From Clostridium sp. CAG:253 (lineage in GTDB: Bacteria; Bacillota; Clostridia; Lachnospirales; Lachnospiraceae), in assembly GCA_000436755.1 (NCBI GenBank), contig FR887293.1, forward strand, positions 12,395 through 18,544: DNA of 6,150 bases, in the 5' to 3' direction. The notes under the pieces are model-generated. The model had not been told where the DNA came from. It saw only the letters and a program-made list of their open reading frames with translations, and did no database searches. A program made the translations under genes and the position numbers. Position 1 is the first letter of the stretch; every line of letters starts with the position of its first letter. This document shows, one piece after another, positions 1-6,150 of the stretch.

Positions 1-443
1 TGCCGGAAATGAAGGACTTCAATGATGATAATGAAAATCATCCGGACAGGAAAGGAACCGGCACAGATGAGGACGGCGAAAACAGTGATAATACTCAGCC
101 GTCAAAGGATGATACGACAGATACACCACCGCAGGCAGCAGTTTCCGATACTCCGGATGAAAGTGCTACACAGGAGAGTGTGACGGCATATAAACTTGAT
201 TCACAGGGGAACAAAATAGCAGTAAACATAACATCAGCAGATGCTTTAAAGATAGCTGATATAATTTACGGCAAAAAATATTCACAGGATGTGGAGACAA
301 GCGGATATGCAGCTGTTTTTAGATATAAGGGAAGTGAATATTATTATGACTCAAAATCAAAGATGCTTGTAACATCAGGAAAAGGTGCCAAGCTGTCTGA
401 AAGTGAAAATGCAGAGCTTAAAAAGATTATCAAACTTGACTAA
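1..443 (+). CDS. Unrecognised hydrophilic protein, 5'-partial (C-terminal part)
   Basis: The reading frame is open to the left edge (in-frame Pro-Glu codons precede the first visible ATG at 9), and eight bases are too few to show a ribosome binding site, so this is most likely the 3' part of a longer gene. It ends at TAA 441-443. Counting from the ATG at 9, residues 1-60 are low-complexity, rich in Asp, Glu, Asn, Thr and Pro, and look like a disordered linker. Residues about 72-144 look folded: a helix-like segment (ADALKIADIIYG), then a Tyr-rich stretch suggesting beta strands (YAAVFRYKGSEYYYD), then a Lys/Glu helix to the end. No signal peptide, membrane helix or cysteine is visible in this part. 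The linker-plus-small-domain layout would suit an extracytoplasmic protein whose anchor lies upstream, but that is inference. I do not recognise the family and assign no function. Confidence 0.7.
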   Translation, partial: PEMKDFNDDNENHPDRKGTGTDEDGENSDNTQPSKDDTTDTPPQAAVSDTPDESATQESVTAYKLDSQGNKIAVNITSADALKIADIIYGKKYSQDVETSGYAAVFRYKGSEYYYDSKSKMLVTSGKGAKLSESENAELKKIIKLD

Positions 444-465
444 TTGTTATGTTACCATATATAAT
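436..465 (+). promoter_or_regulatory. Predicted sigma-A-type promoter of the hydratase gene
   Basis: A -35 box TTGACT (436-441) and a perfect -10 box TATAAT (460-465) are separated by 18 bases. The predicted start of transcription is near 472, giving a leader of about 33 nt before the ATG at 505. The -35 box lies in the last sense codons and stop codon of the upstream gene, so the hydratase can be transcribed independently. No operator-like palindrome is evident around it. Confidence 0.75.
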
Positions 466-489
466 AAATGATAATTATGAAATTGAAAT

Positions 490-495
490 AGGAGG
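490..495 (+). promoter_or_regulatory. Ribosome binding site of the hydratase gene
   Basis: A full-consensus AGGAGG lies nine bases upstream of the ATG at 505. It fixes that start and suggests strong translation. Confidence 0.85.
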
Positions 496-504
496 ATTTT
501 TATA

Positions 505-2796
505 ATGATTAAGCTTTACGACAACGGCGTATATCTTTTAAACGGTACTGAAATTGTTGAAGATGGCGCTCAGGCTTTAGATGCCGTTTTAGCAAAAACA
601 GGCAGAAAAGTCACAAAAGAAGAGGCAGCTAAGGGTACTATGGCTTATGGTATTCTTGAAGCACACAATACTTCAGGCAATATGGAAAATCTTCAGATTA
701 AATTTGACAAACTTACTTCTCATGATATTACATTTGTAGGTATCATTCAGACAGCTCGTGCGTCAGGTCTTGAAAAGTTTCCTGTACCATATGTTCTTAC
801 AAACTGCCACAACAGTCTCTGTGCAGTAGGCGGAACTATAAATGAAGATGATCATATGTTTGGACTCACATGTGCAAAGAAATATGGAGGAATGTATGTA
901 CCACCTCATCAGGCTGTTATTCATCAGTTTGCGAGAGAAATGCTTGCAGGTGGCGGAAAGATGCTTCTTGGTTCTGACTCTCATACACGTTACGGTGCAC
1001 TTGGTACTATGGCTATGGGTGAGGGTGGTCCTGAGCTTGTTAAGCAGCTTTTGAACCGTACATATGATATTCCTATGCCGGGTGTCGTAGCAGTTTATCT
1101 TACAGGAAAGCCAAACAAGGGCGTAGGTCCTCAGGATGTGGCTCTTGCGATTATTGGAGCTGTATTTTCAAATGGCTATGTAAACAATAAAGTTATGGAA
1201 TTCGTAGGTGATGGTGTAGCAAACCTCAGTGCTGATTTCAGAATCGGTATTGATGTTATGACTACAGAGACAACATGTCTCTCATCAATCTGGACAACAG
1301 ATGACAAGATTAAGGACTTCTATGATATCCATAAGCGTCCACAGGATTTCAAGGAAATCAAGCCGGATGCAGTTGCTTATTATGATGGCATGGTTTATGT
1401 TGACCTCAGTAAAATCAAACCTATGATTGCTATGCCGTTCCATCCAAGCAATGTTTATACTATCGACGAGTTAAATGCAAATCTTATGGACATTCTCGAT
1501 GATGTAGAGAAGAAGGCACTTGTAAGTCTTGACAACAACAAAGTTAAATATACTCTTAAAGATAAAGTTCACAATGGAAAACTTTATGTTGAACAGGGTG
1601 TTATCGCAGGATGTGCGGGTGGTGGTTTTGAAAATATTTGTGATGCCGCTGATATTCTCCGTGGCAAATATATTGGTGCAGATGAGTTCTCACTCAGCGT
1701 TTATCCTTCAAGCCAGCCTGTATTTATGGAACTTGTTAAGAATGGCAGGATAGCAGACCTTATGGAGACAGGTGCGACAATACGTTCTGCATTCTGTGGC
1801 CCTTGTTTTGGTGCAGGAGACGTTCCTCCAAACAACGGTCTTTCAATCAGACATTCAACAAGAAACTTCCCTAACAGAGAAGGTTCTAAAGTTACAAGCG
1901 GCCAGATTGCTTCAGTTGCACTTATGGATGCACGTTCTATTGCGGCAACAGCAGCAAATAAGGGCTATCTTACTTCGGCAGAAGATGTGGATGTGGATTT
2001 CACTAAGCCTAAATACTTCTTTGACAGCACTATTTATGAAAACAGAGTTTATAATGGTGTAGGAAAGCCTGACCCTGATGTAGAAATCAAATTTGGTCCA
2101 AACATCAAGGATTGGCCTGCAATGTCAGCACTTACTGACGATATTGTTATCAAGGTCGTATCAGAAATTCATGATCCTGTAACTACAACAGACGAGCTTA
2201 TTCCGTCAGGAGAAACTTCATCATTCCGTTCAAATCCTCTTGGCCTTGCAGAGTTTACTCTTTCACGTAAGGATCCTGAGTATGTAGGTCGTGCAAAAGC
2301 AGTAGCGAAAGCAGAAAAGGCAAGAGTTGCCGGCGAAGATATTTTTGCAGCATGTCCGGAAGTTGAAGATGTATTTGCAAAGATTAATGCTAAGTTTGAT
2401 ATCAAGCCTGAGAACACACAGATTGGAAGTATGATTTATGCAGTTAAACCAGGTGACGGTTCTGCCCGTGAGCAGGCTGCCTCATGTCAGAAGGTTCTCG
2501 GCGGTTTTGCAAATATCGCTAAGGAATATGCAACAAAGAGATACCGTTCAAACCTTATCAACTGGGGAATGCTTCCGTTTATTTATGAAGAGGAGGAGCT
2601 TCCATTCAAGAACGGAGATTACATCTTTGTAAAAGACATAAAGAAATCTGTTGAGAATAAGATTGACACTATCAAAGCATATGTTGTCGGAGATGAGATG
2701 AAAGAATTTGAACTTCACCTTGGAAAACTTACAGATGCAGAACGTGAGATTATTGTTAAGGGCTGCCTTATCAATTATTATCGCTCACAGATGTAA
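505..2796 (+). CDS. Aconitase-superfamily hydratase, YbhJ-like, [4Fe-4S]
   Basis: Complete 763-residue protein, about the length of mitochondrial aconitase and E. coli YbhJ. It is expected to be a cytoplasmic [4Fe-4S] hydro-lyase isomerising or dehydrating a hydroxy-acid; classical members interconvert citrate and isocitrate. Visible landmarks match pig aconitase in order: His140 (H147), DSH 158-160 (D165-H167), Glu255 (E262), cluster cysteines Cys370, Cys431 and Cys434 (C358, C421, C424; the last two in CGPC), Arg453 and Arg458 (R447, R452) in RNFPNR, Arg575 (R580) in FRSN, and Ser653/Arg655 (S642, R644) in GSARE. The C-terminal swivel domain with [12 protein letters not shown] follows. Two differences stand out: the HCDH segment with the catalytic Asp-His pair reads NCHN (101-103 = Cys-His-Asn), and Cys370 is followed by Ala-Gly-Gly rather than Thr-Asn-Ser. 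The substrate is therefore uncertain. It appears monocistronic, with no citrate synthase or isocitrate dehydrogenase beside it. Fold assignment is near certain; true aconitase activity is much less so. Confidence 0.93.
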   Translation: MIKLYDNGVYLLNGTEIVEDGAQALDAVLAKTGRKVTKEEAAKGTMAYGILEAHNTSGNMENLQIKFDKLTSHDITFVGIIQTARASGLEKFPVPYVLTNCHNSLCAVGGTINEDDHMFGLTCAKKYGGMYVPPHQAVIHQFAREMLAGGGKMLLGSDSHTRYGALGTMAMGEGGPELVKQLLNRTYDIPMPGVVAVYLTGKPNKGVGPQDVALAIIGAVFSNGYVNNKVMEFVGDGVANLSADFRIGIDVMTTETTCLSSIWTTDDKIKDFYDIHKRPQDFKEIKPDAVAYYDGMVYVDLSKIKPMIAMPFHPSNVYTIDELNANLMDILDDVEKKALVSLDNNKVKYTLKDKVHNGKLYVEQGVIAGCAGGGFENICDAADILRGKYIGADEFSLSVYPSSQPVFMELVKNGRIADLMETGATIRSAFCGPCFGAGDVPPNNGLSIRHSTRNFPNREGSKVTSGQIASVALMDARSIAATAANKGYLTSAEDVDVDFTKPKYFFDSTIYENRVYNGVGKPDPDVEIKFGPNIKDWPAMSALTDDIVIKVVSEIHDPVTTTDELIPSGETSSFRSNPLGLAEFTLSRKDPEYVGRAKAVAKAEKARVAGEDIFAACPEVEDVFAKINAKFDIKPENTQIGSMIYAVKPGDGSAREQAASCQKVLGGFANIAKEYATKRYRSNLINWGMLPFIYEEEELPFKNGDYIFVKDIKKSVENKIDTIKAYVVGDEMKEFELHLGKLTDAEREIIVKGCLINYYRSQM

Positions 2797-2839
2797 TAAA
2801 GAGTAATGAATTTTAATAAGAGTTGATTAGTCTATAAAT

Positions 2840-2900
2840 AATAAACTGCTTCCAAAAGTAGATATTAAAATGTAATATTTATTTTAGGGGGCAGTTTATT
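2840..2900 (+). terminator. Long near-perfect hairpin after the hydratase, probable (bidirectional) terminator
   Basis: Positions 2840-2853 pair with 2887-2900 (ten perfect pairs, two G-U, two G-C). A single A-A mismatch (2854/2886) follows, then 2855-2867 pair with 2873-2885 (two G-U), leaving the five-base loop AAATG at 2868-2872. That is 27 pairs in 61 bases, starting 43 bases after the hydratase stop. The GC-containing lower stem (ACTGCTTCC with GGGGGCAGT) followed by TTTATTT at 2895-2901 fits an intrinsic terminator. The opposite strand has a similar T-rich run, so it could act both ways. The long AU-rich upper stem and short, interrupted T-tract are atypical; an inactive palindromic insertion or a 3' mRNA-stabilising structure is also possible. 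Confidence 0.6.
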
Positions 2901-2932
2901 TGCGTTGTACTGGTACAACGTTCTGCAAATAA
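2896..2932 (+). repeat. Second inverted repeat, overlapping the terminator-like hairpin
   Basis: TTATTTGC (2896-2903) is the exact complement of GCAAATAA (2925-2932), and GTTGTAC (2904-2910) of GTACAAC (2913-2919), with a five-base asymmetry GTTCT at 2920-2924. The core CGTTGTAC-TG-GTACAACG (2903-2920) is a perfect 8+8 palindrome with a two-base spacer, the shape of a dimeric repressor operator. In RNA the repeat would form a stem sharing bases 2896-2900 with the preceding hairpin, so the two structures compete. It lies 33 bases before the nuclease start codon. Operator, attenuator part or chance palindrome cannot be told apart from sequence. Confidence 0.6.
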
Positions 2933-2953
2933 CCGGACCAATAACTTGTATGT

Positions 2954-2960
2954 GGGAGGA
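2954..2960 (+). promoter_or_regulatory. Ribosome binding site that selects the GTG start of the nuclease
   Basis: GGGAGGA ends four bases before the GTG at 2965. The in-frame TTG at 2905 and ATG at 2950 have no comparable site correctly spaced, and the nearby ATG at 2963 meets a stop at once, so GTG 2965 is the best start. Confidence 0.75.
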
Positions 2961-2964
2961 AAAT

Positions 2965-3969
2965 GTGAATATTTTAAAAGATAACATAAAAAATAACTTA
3001 AAATATGGCAGAGATAAGCTGGGACATGGTTTTATTATAGCGGTTTTAATTGTTTCCATAATGCTGTCCGGCTGCGGTAGCTTAAATGATTATATTGACG
3101 GCTACAATAATGCATCATCTGAAGGCAGCAGTTTAAATGATAATGTGGAATTGTCACATAAGTCGTACCAGGACAGTCCGTATCAGGTATTATCAAACAA
3201 TAAGCCGGAATTTACGAAAAAGCAGAAGCGGAATACAAAAGTGTTTGAGAAATACAGCAGACTTGATAGCCTAGGCAGATGTGGTGTTGCCTTTGCGAAC
3301 ATATGTCAGGAACTTATGCCGGATTCAGAGAGAACAGGCATAGGTATGATAAAACCGAGTGGATGGCAGACTGCAAAATATAACGGAGTTGTTGACGGCA
3401 ATTATCTTTACAACCGCTGTCACCTTATAGGATTTCAGCTTGCCGGGGAAAATGCAAACGAAAAAAATCTTATTACGGGAACAAGATATATGAATGTAGA
3501 GGGTATGCTGCCGTTTGAGGATGAGGTCGCAGCTTACGTCAAAAAAACGGACAATCATGTACTGTACAGAGTAACACCTGTCTTTAAAGGAAAGAATCTT
3601 GTGGCAGAAGGGGTGAAAATGGAGGCATATTCGGTAGAGGATAAAGGTAAGGGAGTATGCTTCAATGTTTTTGTGTATAATGTCCAGCCTTATATAACAA
3701 TTGATTATGCGAACGGAAACAGCAGGCTGTCATCTGATGTAAAGGAAAATGGCGGCAGTACAGACAGCAAAAGTAAAAACGCAAATAAAAATAGAAAGAG
3801 TACATCTAAAAGCACTAAATATGTAATAAATACAAATACCGGAAAATTTCATCTGCCATCATGCAGCAGTGTAGCAGATACACTCGCTAAAAACAAAAAA
3901 GTTTTTAACGGAAACAGGGAACAGCTTATTTCGGACGGCTATATGCCGTGTAAGAGATGCAATCCATAA
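2965..3969 (+). CDS. Lipoprotein DNA/RNA non-specific endonuclease with C-terminal Ada-like zinc-binding domain
   Basis: Predicted 334-residue secreted nuclease from the GTG start. A basic N-region and hydrophobic helix (about 23-35) end in the lipobox LSGC, so Cys37 should be lipidated and the protein tethered outside the membrane. A polar linker leads to the nuclease domain (about 72-248). Its active-site segment reads NRCH with His153 as predicted general base; Asn168 and Asn177 and Glu185 fall at the spacing of the Asn110/Asn119/Glu127 set of Serratia nuclease. This is the ββα-metal family that includes the pneumococcal DNA-entry nuclease EndA. A Ser/Lys/Asn linker (about 251-284) is followed by a small domain (285-334) with His296, Cys300, Cys329 and Cys332, resembling the Ada metal-binding fold and ending CKRCNP. 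Likely roles are degrading extracellular nucleic acid for nutrients or processing DNA during uptake. No competence gene adjoins it, so uptake is only a possibility. No convincing promoter was found; transcription may start in the spacer or read through from the hydratase. Confidence 0.88.
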   Translation: MNILKDNIKNNLKYGRDKLGHGFIIAVLIVSIMLSGCGSLNDYIDGYNNASSEGSSLNDNVELSHKSYQDSPYQVLSNNKPEFTKKQKRNTKVFEKYSRLDSLGRCGVAFANICQELMPDSERTGIGMIKPSGWQTAKYNGVVDGNYLYNRCHLIGFQLAGENANEKNLITGTRYMNVEGMLPFEDEVAAYVKKTDNHVLYRVTPVFKGKNLVAEGVKMEAYSVEDKGKGVCFNVFVYNVQPYITIDYANGNSRLSSDVKENGGSTDSKSKNANKNRKSTSKSTKYVINTNTGKFHLPSCSSVADTLAKNKKVFNGNREQLISDGYMPCKRCNP

Positions 3970-3981
3970 ATTCGTTTACAC

Positions 3982-4010
3982 TTGCGTAATCCTTGCAAAA
4001 AAGATATAAT
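3982..4010 (+). promoter_or_regulatory. Predicted sigma-A-type promoter of the ftsK/spoIIIE-like gene
   Basis: TTGCGT (3982-3987) and a perfect TATAAT (4005-4010) are 17 bases apart, starting 13 bases after the nuclease stop. Transcription would begin near 4017, giving a leader of about 27 nt. The -35 box is weak. No terminator separates the nuclease from this promoter, so read-through from the nuclease gene is also possible. Confidence 0.65.
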
Positions 4011-4029
4011 TATAGCTTAGAATGTATAA

Positions 4030-4036
4030 AAAGGAG
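4030..4036 (+). promoter_or_regulatory. Ribosome binding site of the ftsK/spoIIIE-like gene
   Basis: AAAGGAG (4030-4036) lies seven bases upstream of the ATG at 4044 and supports that start. Confidence 0.8.
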
Positions 4037-4043
4037 AAAGTTT

Positions 4044-6150
4044 ATGGCAGCGGCTTCAAAGAAAAAATCGACTAAAGAAAACGATGAGGTCAAAGATAAT
4101 GCTAAAAATGCTGAGAGTGTTTTTGAAAGCAATACAAAGAAAGGCGGCAGAACCGGAAGTTCAAATGTGAAAAAGACGGTAAGGCCACAAAGTACAGCTT
4201 CTAAAACACTCGATAGAAAAAGGAAAACAGCAGATGTAAATATTACACATCAGCGTAAAATTCAGGATGTGACAGAATACAGGGACAGGCTTGCATTTGA
4301 GACAGGTATAACTCTTATTGTTATAGGGATAGTAGCTGTTTTTTTGTATATCAGTTTTTTAGGCCTTGGAGGTATCATAGGCAGAATTTTTGGAGGCCTC
4401 TGCTTTGGAATTTTTGGCTGGATAGCATGGTTTGTTCCGGCAGGAATGATGCTTACATATATTTTTACGATTGTAAATAAAGGTGACAGGCGGGTTAAGA
4501 GAAAAATGACGGGAATTATCGGTATGTTTCTGTGTTTTGCTGCCATAACAGACCTTATAACTAAAAAAGAAGTCATAACAGAATATTATACGTCAAATCA
4601 TGTTCTGCACCGTGGTTATTTCGATTGCATGAATCTGACATTGGAAGATGTACTTGAAAGCGGAAAAAGCAGCGGAGGTTTGATTGGAAGATGGATAAGT
4701 TCACTGCTTTCAAAAATATGTGGAAATATCGGTGCGTGTATTTTGTTGTTTGCATTGCTTATATTGTGTCTGTTTGTTTTTGAGGGTGTCGAGATTATGG
4801 CTGCCTTAAGAAAAAGAAATGCATACAGAGAGGAAATGGAAAGGCTGTACGGAGAGGTTAGGGATGAGATTGGTTACAGTGAGCCGTCATACAATGTTCT
4901 TAGAAATAAATCCTCAATAAATCCATTTGGGGATATAAATAAAAAGAACGATGAAGTAGACATAAGAGAAAAATATAGGAGAACATCAGAGGGAGCAGCA
5001 AAAAAATCTGACAGACCTGATTATGTTGAGAACATAAGAAACAGTACAGATGGCGTAATGCAGTCTGTTGATTTGAAAATGATGGGAAAATTTTTTGATG
5101 AGCAGAAGAAGAAAGCTGAGGCAAAAGAGAAACAGCATAATGAAATGTGCGAAATACACAGTGAAAAACCGGGTGTTCAAAAGAAAAAGACCAAAATACA
5201 AAAAGAGACTGAAACTAAAATTGATTTAAATAAGCAAAAGAGTACAAATAATACAGAGAAAAAGGCTGAAAAGGAAATCGAAATAAGAATAGACAGCGAT
5301 AAAGAGATTGAGAAACCAAAAAAGGAAGTCAGTCTTGACTCTGAGAGCATACCTATTTACAGGGAGGAGATGAACCAAAAATTTGGCAGGAACAGAGGAA
5401 GATTATCTTACTCCGGAAATTCAAATTCAAATCTAAATTCAAAACAAAATAATGAGCAGAAGCAGGAGAGCTTTGAGGACAGACCTGTACCTGTATTTGA
5501 AGAGGAATATATACCGGAAATAGAGCATTATGACGATAAAAGCGCAAAAGATACTGCGGTAGAAAATAATTCTAATATTGCAGAAAATAGTTCTAATGTA
5601 GTAGAACGTTACGATACATATGTAGAAAACATAGCTGCTGCAGAAGAAAATGCATCGGAAACAGTTGAATTTACAGCGCAGACAGAGAAAGTGGATGGAG
5701 CAGTTGAATTTGCTGCAGAAGCAGATACAGAGGATGGAATACCCGGATTTGACACAGAAACAGAGATGGCAGGTGAAACAGTCGAAGTGCCTGAAATAAA
5801 TAAAAATGATGAATTTTTTGCTGATGAAAGTATTAAATATGCCCAAAATACAGAGTTTGAAAATGAGCCTGATAATGTTAGTTCTAATGTAGCCAGTCAG
5901 CCGGTCAAGTCAACTGTTGAAACCGTTGGAAATGTCGGTACGGTAAATTCATATAAAAAACCGGAAAACAGCAGCAGGCATGGAAAGTTTGGCGGAGAGG
6001 ATTATGTCTCAGAATCGAAAGCGTTTAATGCTTTAAATGAAACAAAGGTGGCAGAGCCTGTTATTGAACGTGCACATGTATTTCCTACTGTTGAACTTTT
6101 GGGAGAACCTGTTCATAGCAGCGATTCAATCAGTGACAGTGAACTCAGGG
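4044..6150 (+). CDS. ftsK: FtsK/SpoIIIE-family DNA translocase, N-terminal part (3'-partial)
   Basis: An open frame of 702 codons runs off the right edge. In the family, the membrane domain sits at the division or sporulation septum and a hexameric cytoplasmic ATPase pumps chromosomal DNA through it. Residues 1-82 are a Lys/Ser/Thr-rich cytoplasmic leader. Four membrane helices follow at about 88-106, 119-143, 155-172 and 229-246; the motifs GIFGWIAWFVPAG and GGLIGRWISSLL...GNIGACILL are typical of the FtsK four-helix domain. Residues about 248-676 form a very long hydrophilic linker, first Lys/Glu-rich and later strongly acidic, with short internal repeats. The last residues, VFPTVELLGEP (679-689) then SDSISDSELR (693-702), match the segment where the motor's alpha domain begins. 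The Walker motifs and DNA-reading gamma domain would lie beyond the window, so motor integrity cannot be judged. B. subtilis SpoIIIE is 787 residues in all; this protein should be well over 1,000. Whether its role is division (FtsK/SftA-like) or sporulation (SpoIIIE) is open. Confidence 0.88.
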   Translation, partial: MAAASKKKSTKENDEVKDNAKNAESVFESNTKKGGRTGSSNVKKTVRPQSTASKTLDRKRKTADVNITHQRKIQDVTEYRDRLAFETGITLIVIGIVAVFLYISFLGLGGIIGRIFGGLCFGIFGWIAWFVPAGMMLTYIFTIVNKGDRRVKRKMTGIIGMFLCFAAITDLITKKEVITEYYTSNHVLHRGYFDCMNLTLEDVLESGKSSGGLIGRWISSLLSKICGNIGACILLFALLILCLFVFEGVEIMAALRKRNAYREEMERLYGEVRDEIGYSEPSYNVLRNKSSINPFGDINKKNDEVDIREKYRRTSEGAAKKSDRPDYVENIRNSTDGVMQSVDLKMMGKFFDEQKKKAEAKEKQHNEMCEIHSEKPGVQKKKTKIQKETETKIDLNKQKSTNNTEKKAEKEIEIRIDSDKEIEKPKKEVSLDSESIPIYREEMNQKFGRNRGRLSYSGNSNSNLNSKQNNEQKQESFEDRPVPVFEEEYIPEIEHYDDKSAKDTAVENNSNIAENSSNVVERYDTYVENIAAAEENASETVEFTAQTEKVDGAVEFAAEADTEDGIPGFDTETEMAGETVEVPEINKNDEFFADESIKYAQNTEFENEPDNVSSNVASQPVKSTVETVGNVGTVNSYKKPENSSRHGKFGGEDYVSESKAFNALNETKVAEPVIERAHVFPTVELLGEPVHSSDSISDSELR
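5418..5441 (+). repeat. Six-base microsatellite (AATTCA) inside the translocase linker
   Basis: Four hexamer units read AATTCA, AATTCA, AATCTA, AATTCA and encode Asn-Ser-Asn-Ser-Asn-Leu-Asn-Ser (residues 459-466). Unit gain or loss would stay in frame, so linker length could vary between strains. Confidence 0.7.
5562..5603 (+). repeat. 21-bp imperfect tandem repeat in the translocase linker
   Basis: Two adjacent 21-bp units (5562-5582 and 5583-5603) match at 17 of 21 bases and encode ENNSNIA and ENSSNVV. A 13-base piece of the second unit (AGTTCTAATGTAG, 5589-5601) recurs exactly at 5880-5892 in the same frame, encoding another Ser-Ser-Asn-Val-like motif. Confidence 0.7.
5664..5741 (+). repeat. 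39-bp degenerate tandem repeat in the translocase linker
   Basis: Two 13-codon units, 5664-5702 (VEFTAQTEKVDGA) and 5703-5741 (VEFAAEADTEDGI), match at about 28 of 39 bases by my count. This suggests local duplication followed by divergence in the acidic part of the linker. Confidence 0.65.

Noticed and set aside
2169..2417. 82-codon minus-strand frame inside the hydratase gene, and similar alternative-frame stretches at 763-984, 842-1054, 1529-1753, 1772-2062 and 2438-2632
   Set aside because: The hydratase frame is full length with conserved active-site residues throughout; these are shadow frames.
2873..2878. TAATAT as a -10 box for the nuclease, with TTCCAA (2850-2855) as -35
   Set aside because: The -35 match is poor and both boxes lie within the hairpin arms, whose AT-rich pairing explains the resemblance.
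2840..2932. A MITE or other small mobile element
   Set aside because: There is no flanking target-site duplication that I can see and only one copy in the window, so a terminator plus palindrome is simpler; a genome-wide copy count would settle it.
2905..2964. Upstream starts for the nuclease (TTG 2905 or ATG 2950)
   Set aside because: TTG 2905 lies within the inverted repeat and adds 20 residues before an already long N-region; neither has a well-spaced Shine-Dalgarno site, whereas GTG 2965 follows GGGAGGA.
4262..5201. Several minus-strand open frames of 60-104 codons
   Set aside because: All lie opposite the translocase coding frame, have low-information composition, and no convincing ribosome binding sites or promoters.
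5439..5846. 135-codon open frame on the minus strand
   Set aside because: Its Cys/Phe/Ile-rich translation is the antisense image of the Glu/Lys/Asn-rich translocase linker; no sensible domain, and the + strand frame is continuous through it.
2965..6150. A nuclease-translocase pair acting as a DNA uptake or defence system
   Set aside because: The nuclease is a predicted extracellular lipoprotein and the translocase a housekeeping-type FtsK/SpoIIIE with its own promoter; adjacency alone does not support a joint system.

Overview
The window looks like ordinary chromosome of a low-GC Firmicute, most likely a Clostridia/Lachnospiraceae member. The reasons are AT-rich intergenic DNA, strong AGGAGG-type ribosome binding sites, good TTGACA/TATAAT-like promoters, and the styles of the nuclease-lipoprotein and FtsK/SpoIIIE proteins. 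The assignment comes from recognising sequence style, not from a search. All four genes are on the + strand. No mobile element, RNA gene or CRISPR array is visible.

Layout. (1) Positions 1-443: the 3' part of an unrecognised hydrophilic protein, an acidic/Thr/Pro-rich linker followed by a small Tyr-rich C-terminal domain; its reading frame is open at the left edge. (2) Positions 505-2796: a complete 763-residue aconitase-superfamily hydratase (YbhJ-like). It keeps the three Fe-S cysteines and most aconitase active-site residues but not the Asp-His pair of classical aconitase. Its own promoter overlaps the end of gene 1. (3) Positions 2797-2964: a non-coding spacer with a 61-nt near-perfect hairpin, probably the hydratase terminator, which overlaps a second inverted repeat. 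(4) Positions 2965-3969: a predicted surface lipoprotein with a DNA/RNA non-specific endonuclease domain (EndA/NUC1 type) and a C-terminal Ada-like zinc-binding module, starting at GTG. (5) Positions 4044-6150: the first 702 codons of an FtsK/SpoIIIE-type DNA translocase, with four membrane helices and an unusually long, acidic, repeat-bearing linker. The window ends as the motor region begins.

The genes do not form an obvious pathway. Hydratase and ftsK each have a recognisable promoter and the nuclease follows a terminator-like hairpin, so the region reads as mostly independent transcription units. I see no undescribed multigene system. The points most worth a second look are the overlapping hairpins before the nuclease gene, the altered catalytic pair in the hydratase, and the expanded FtsK linker.
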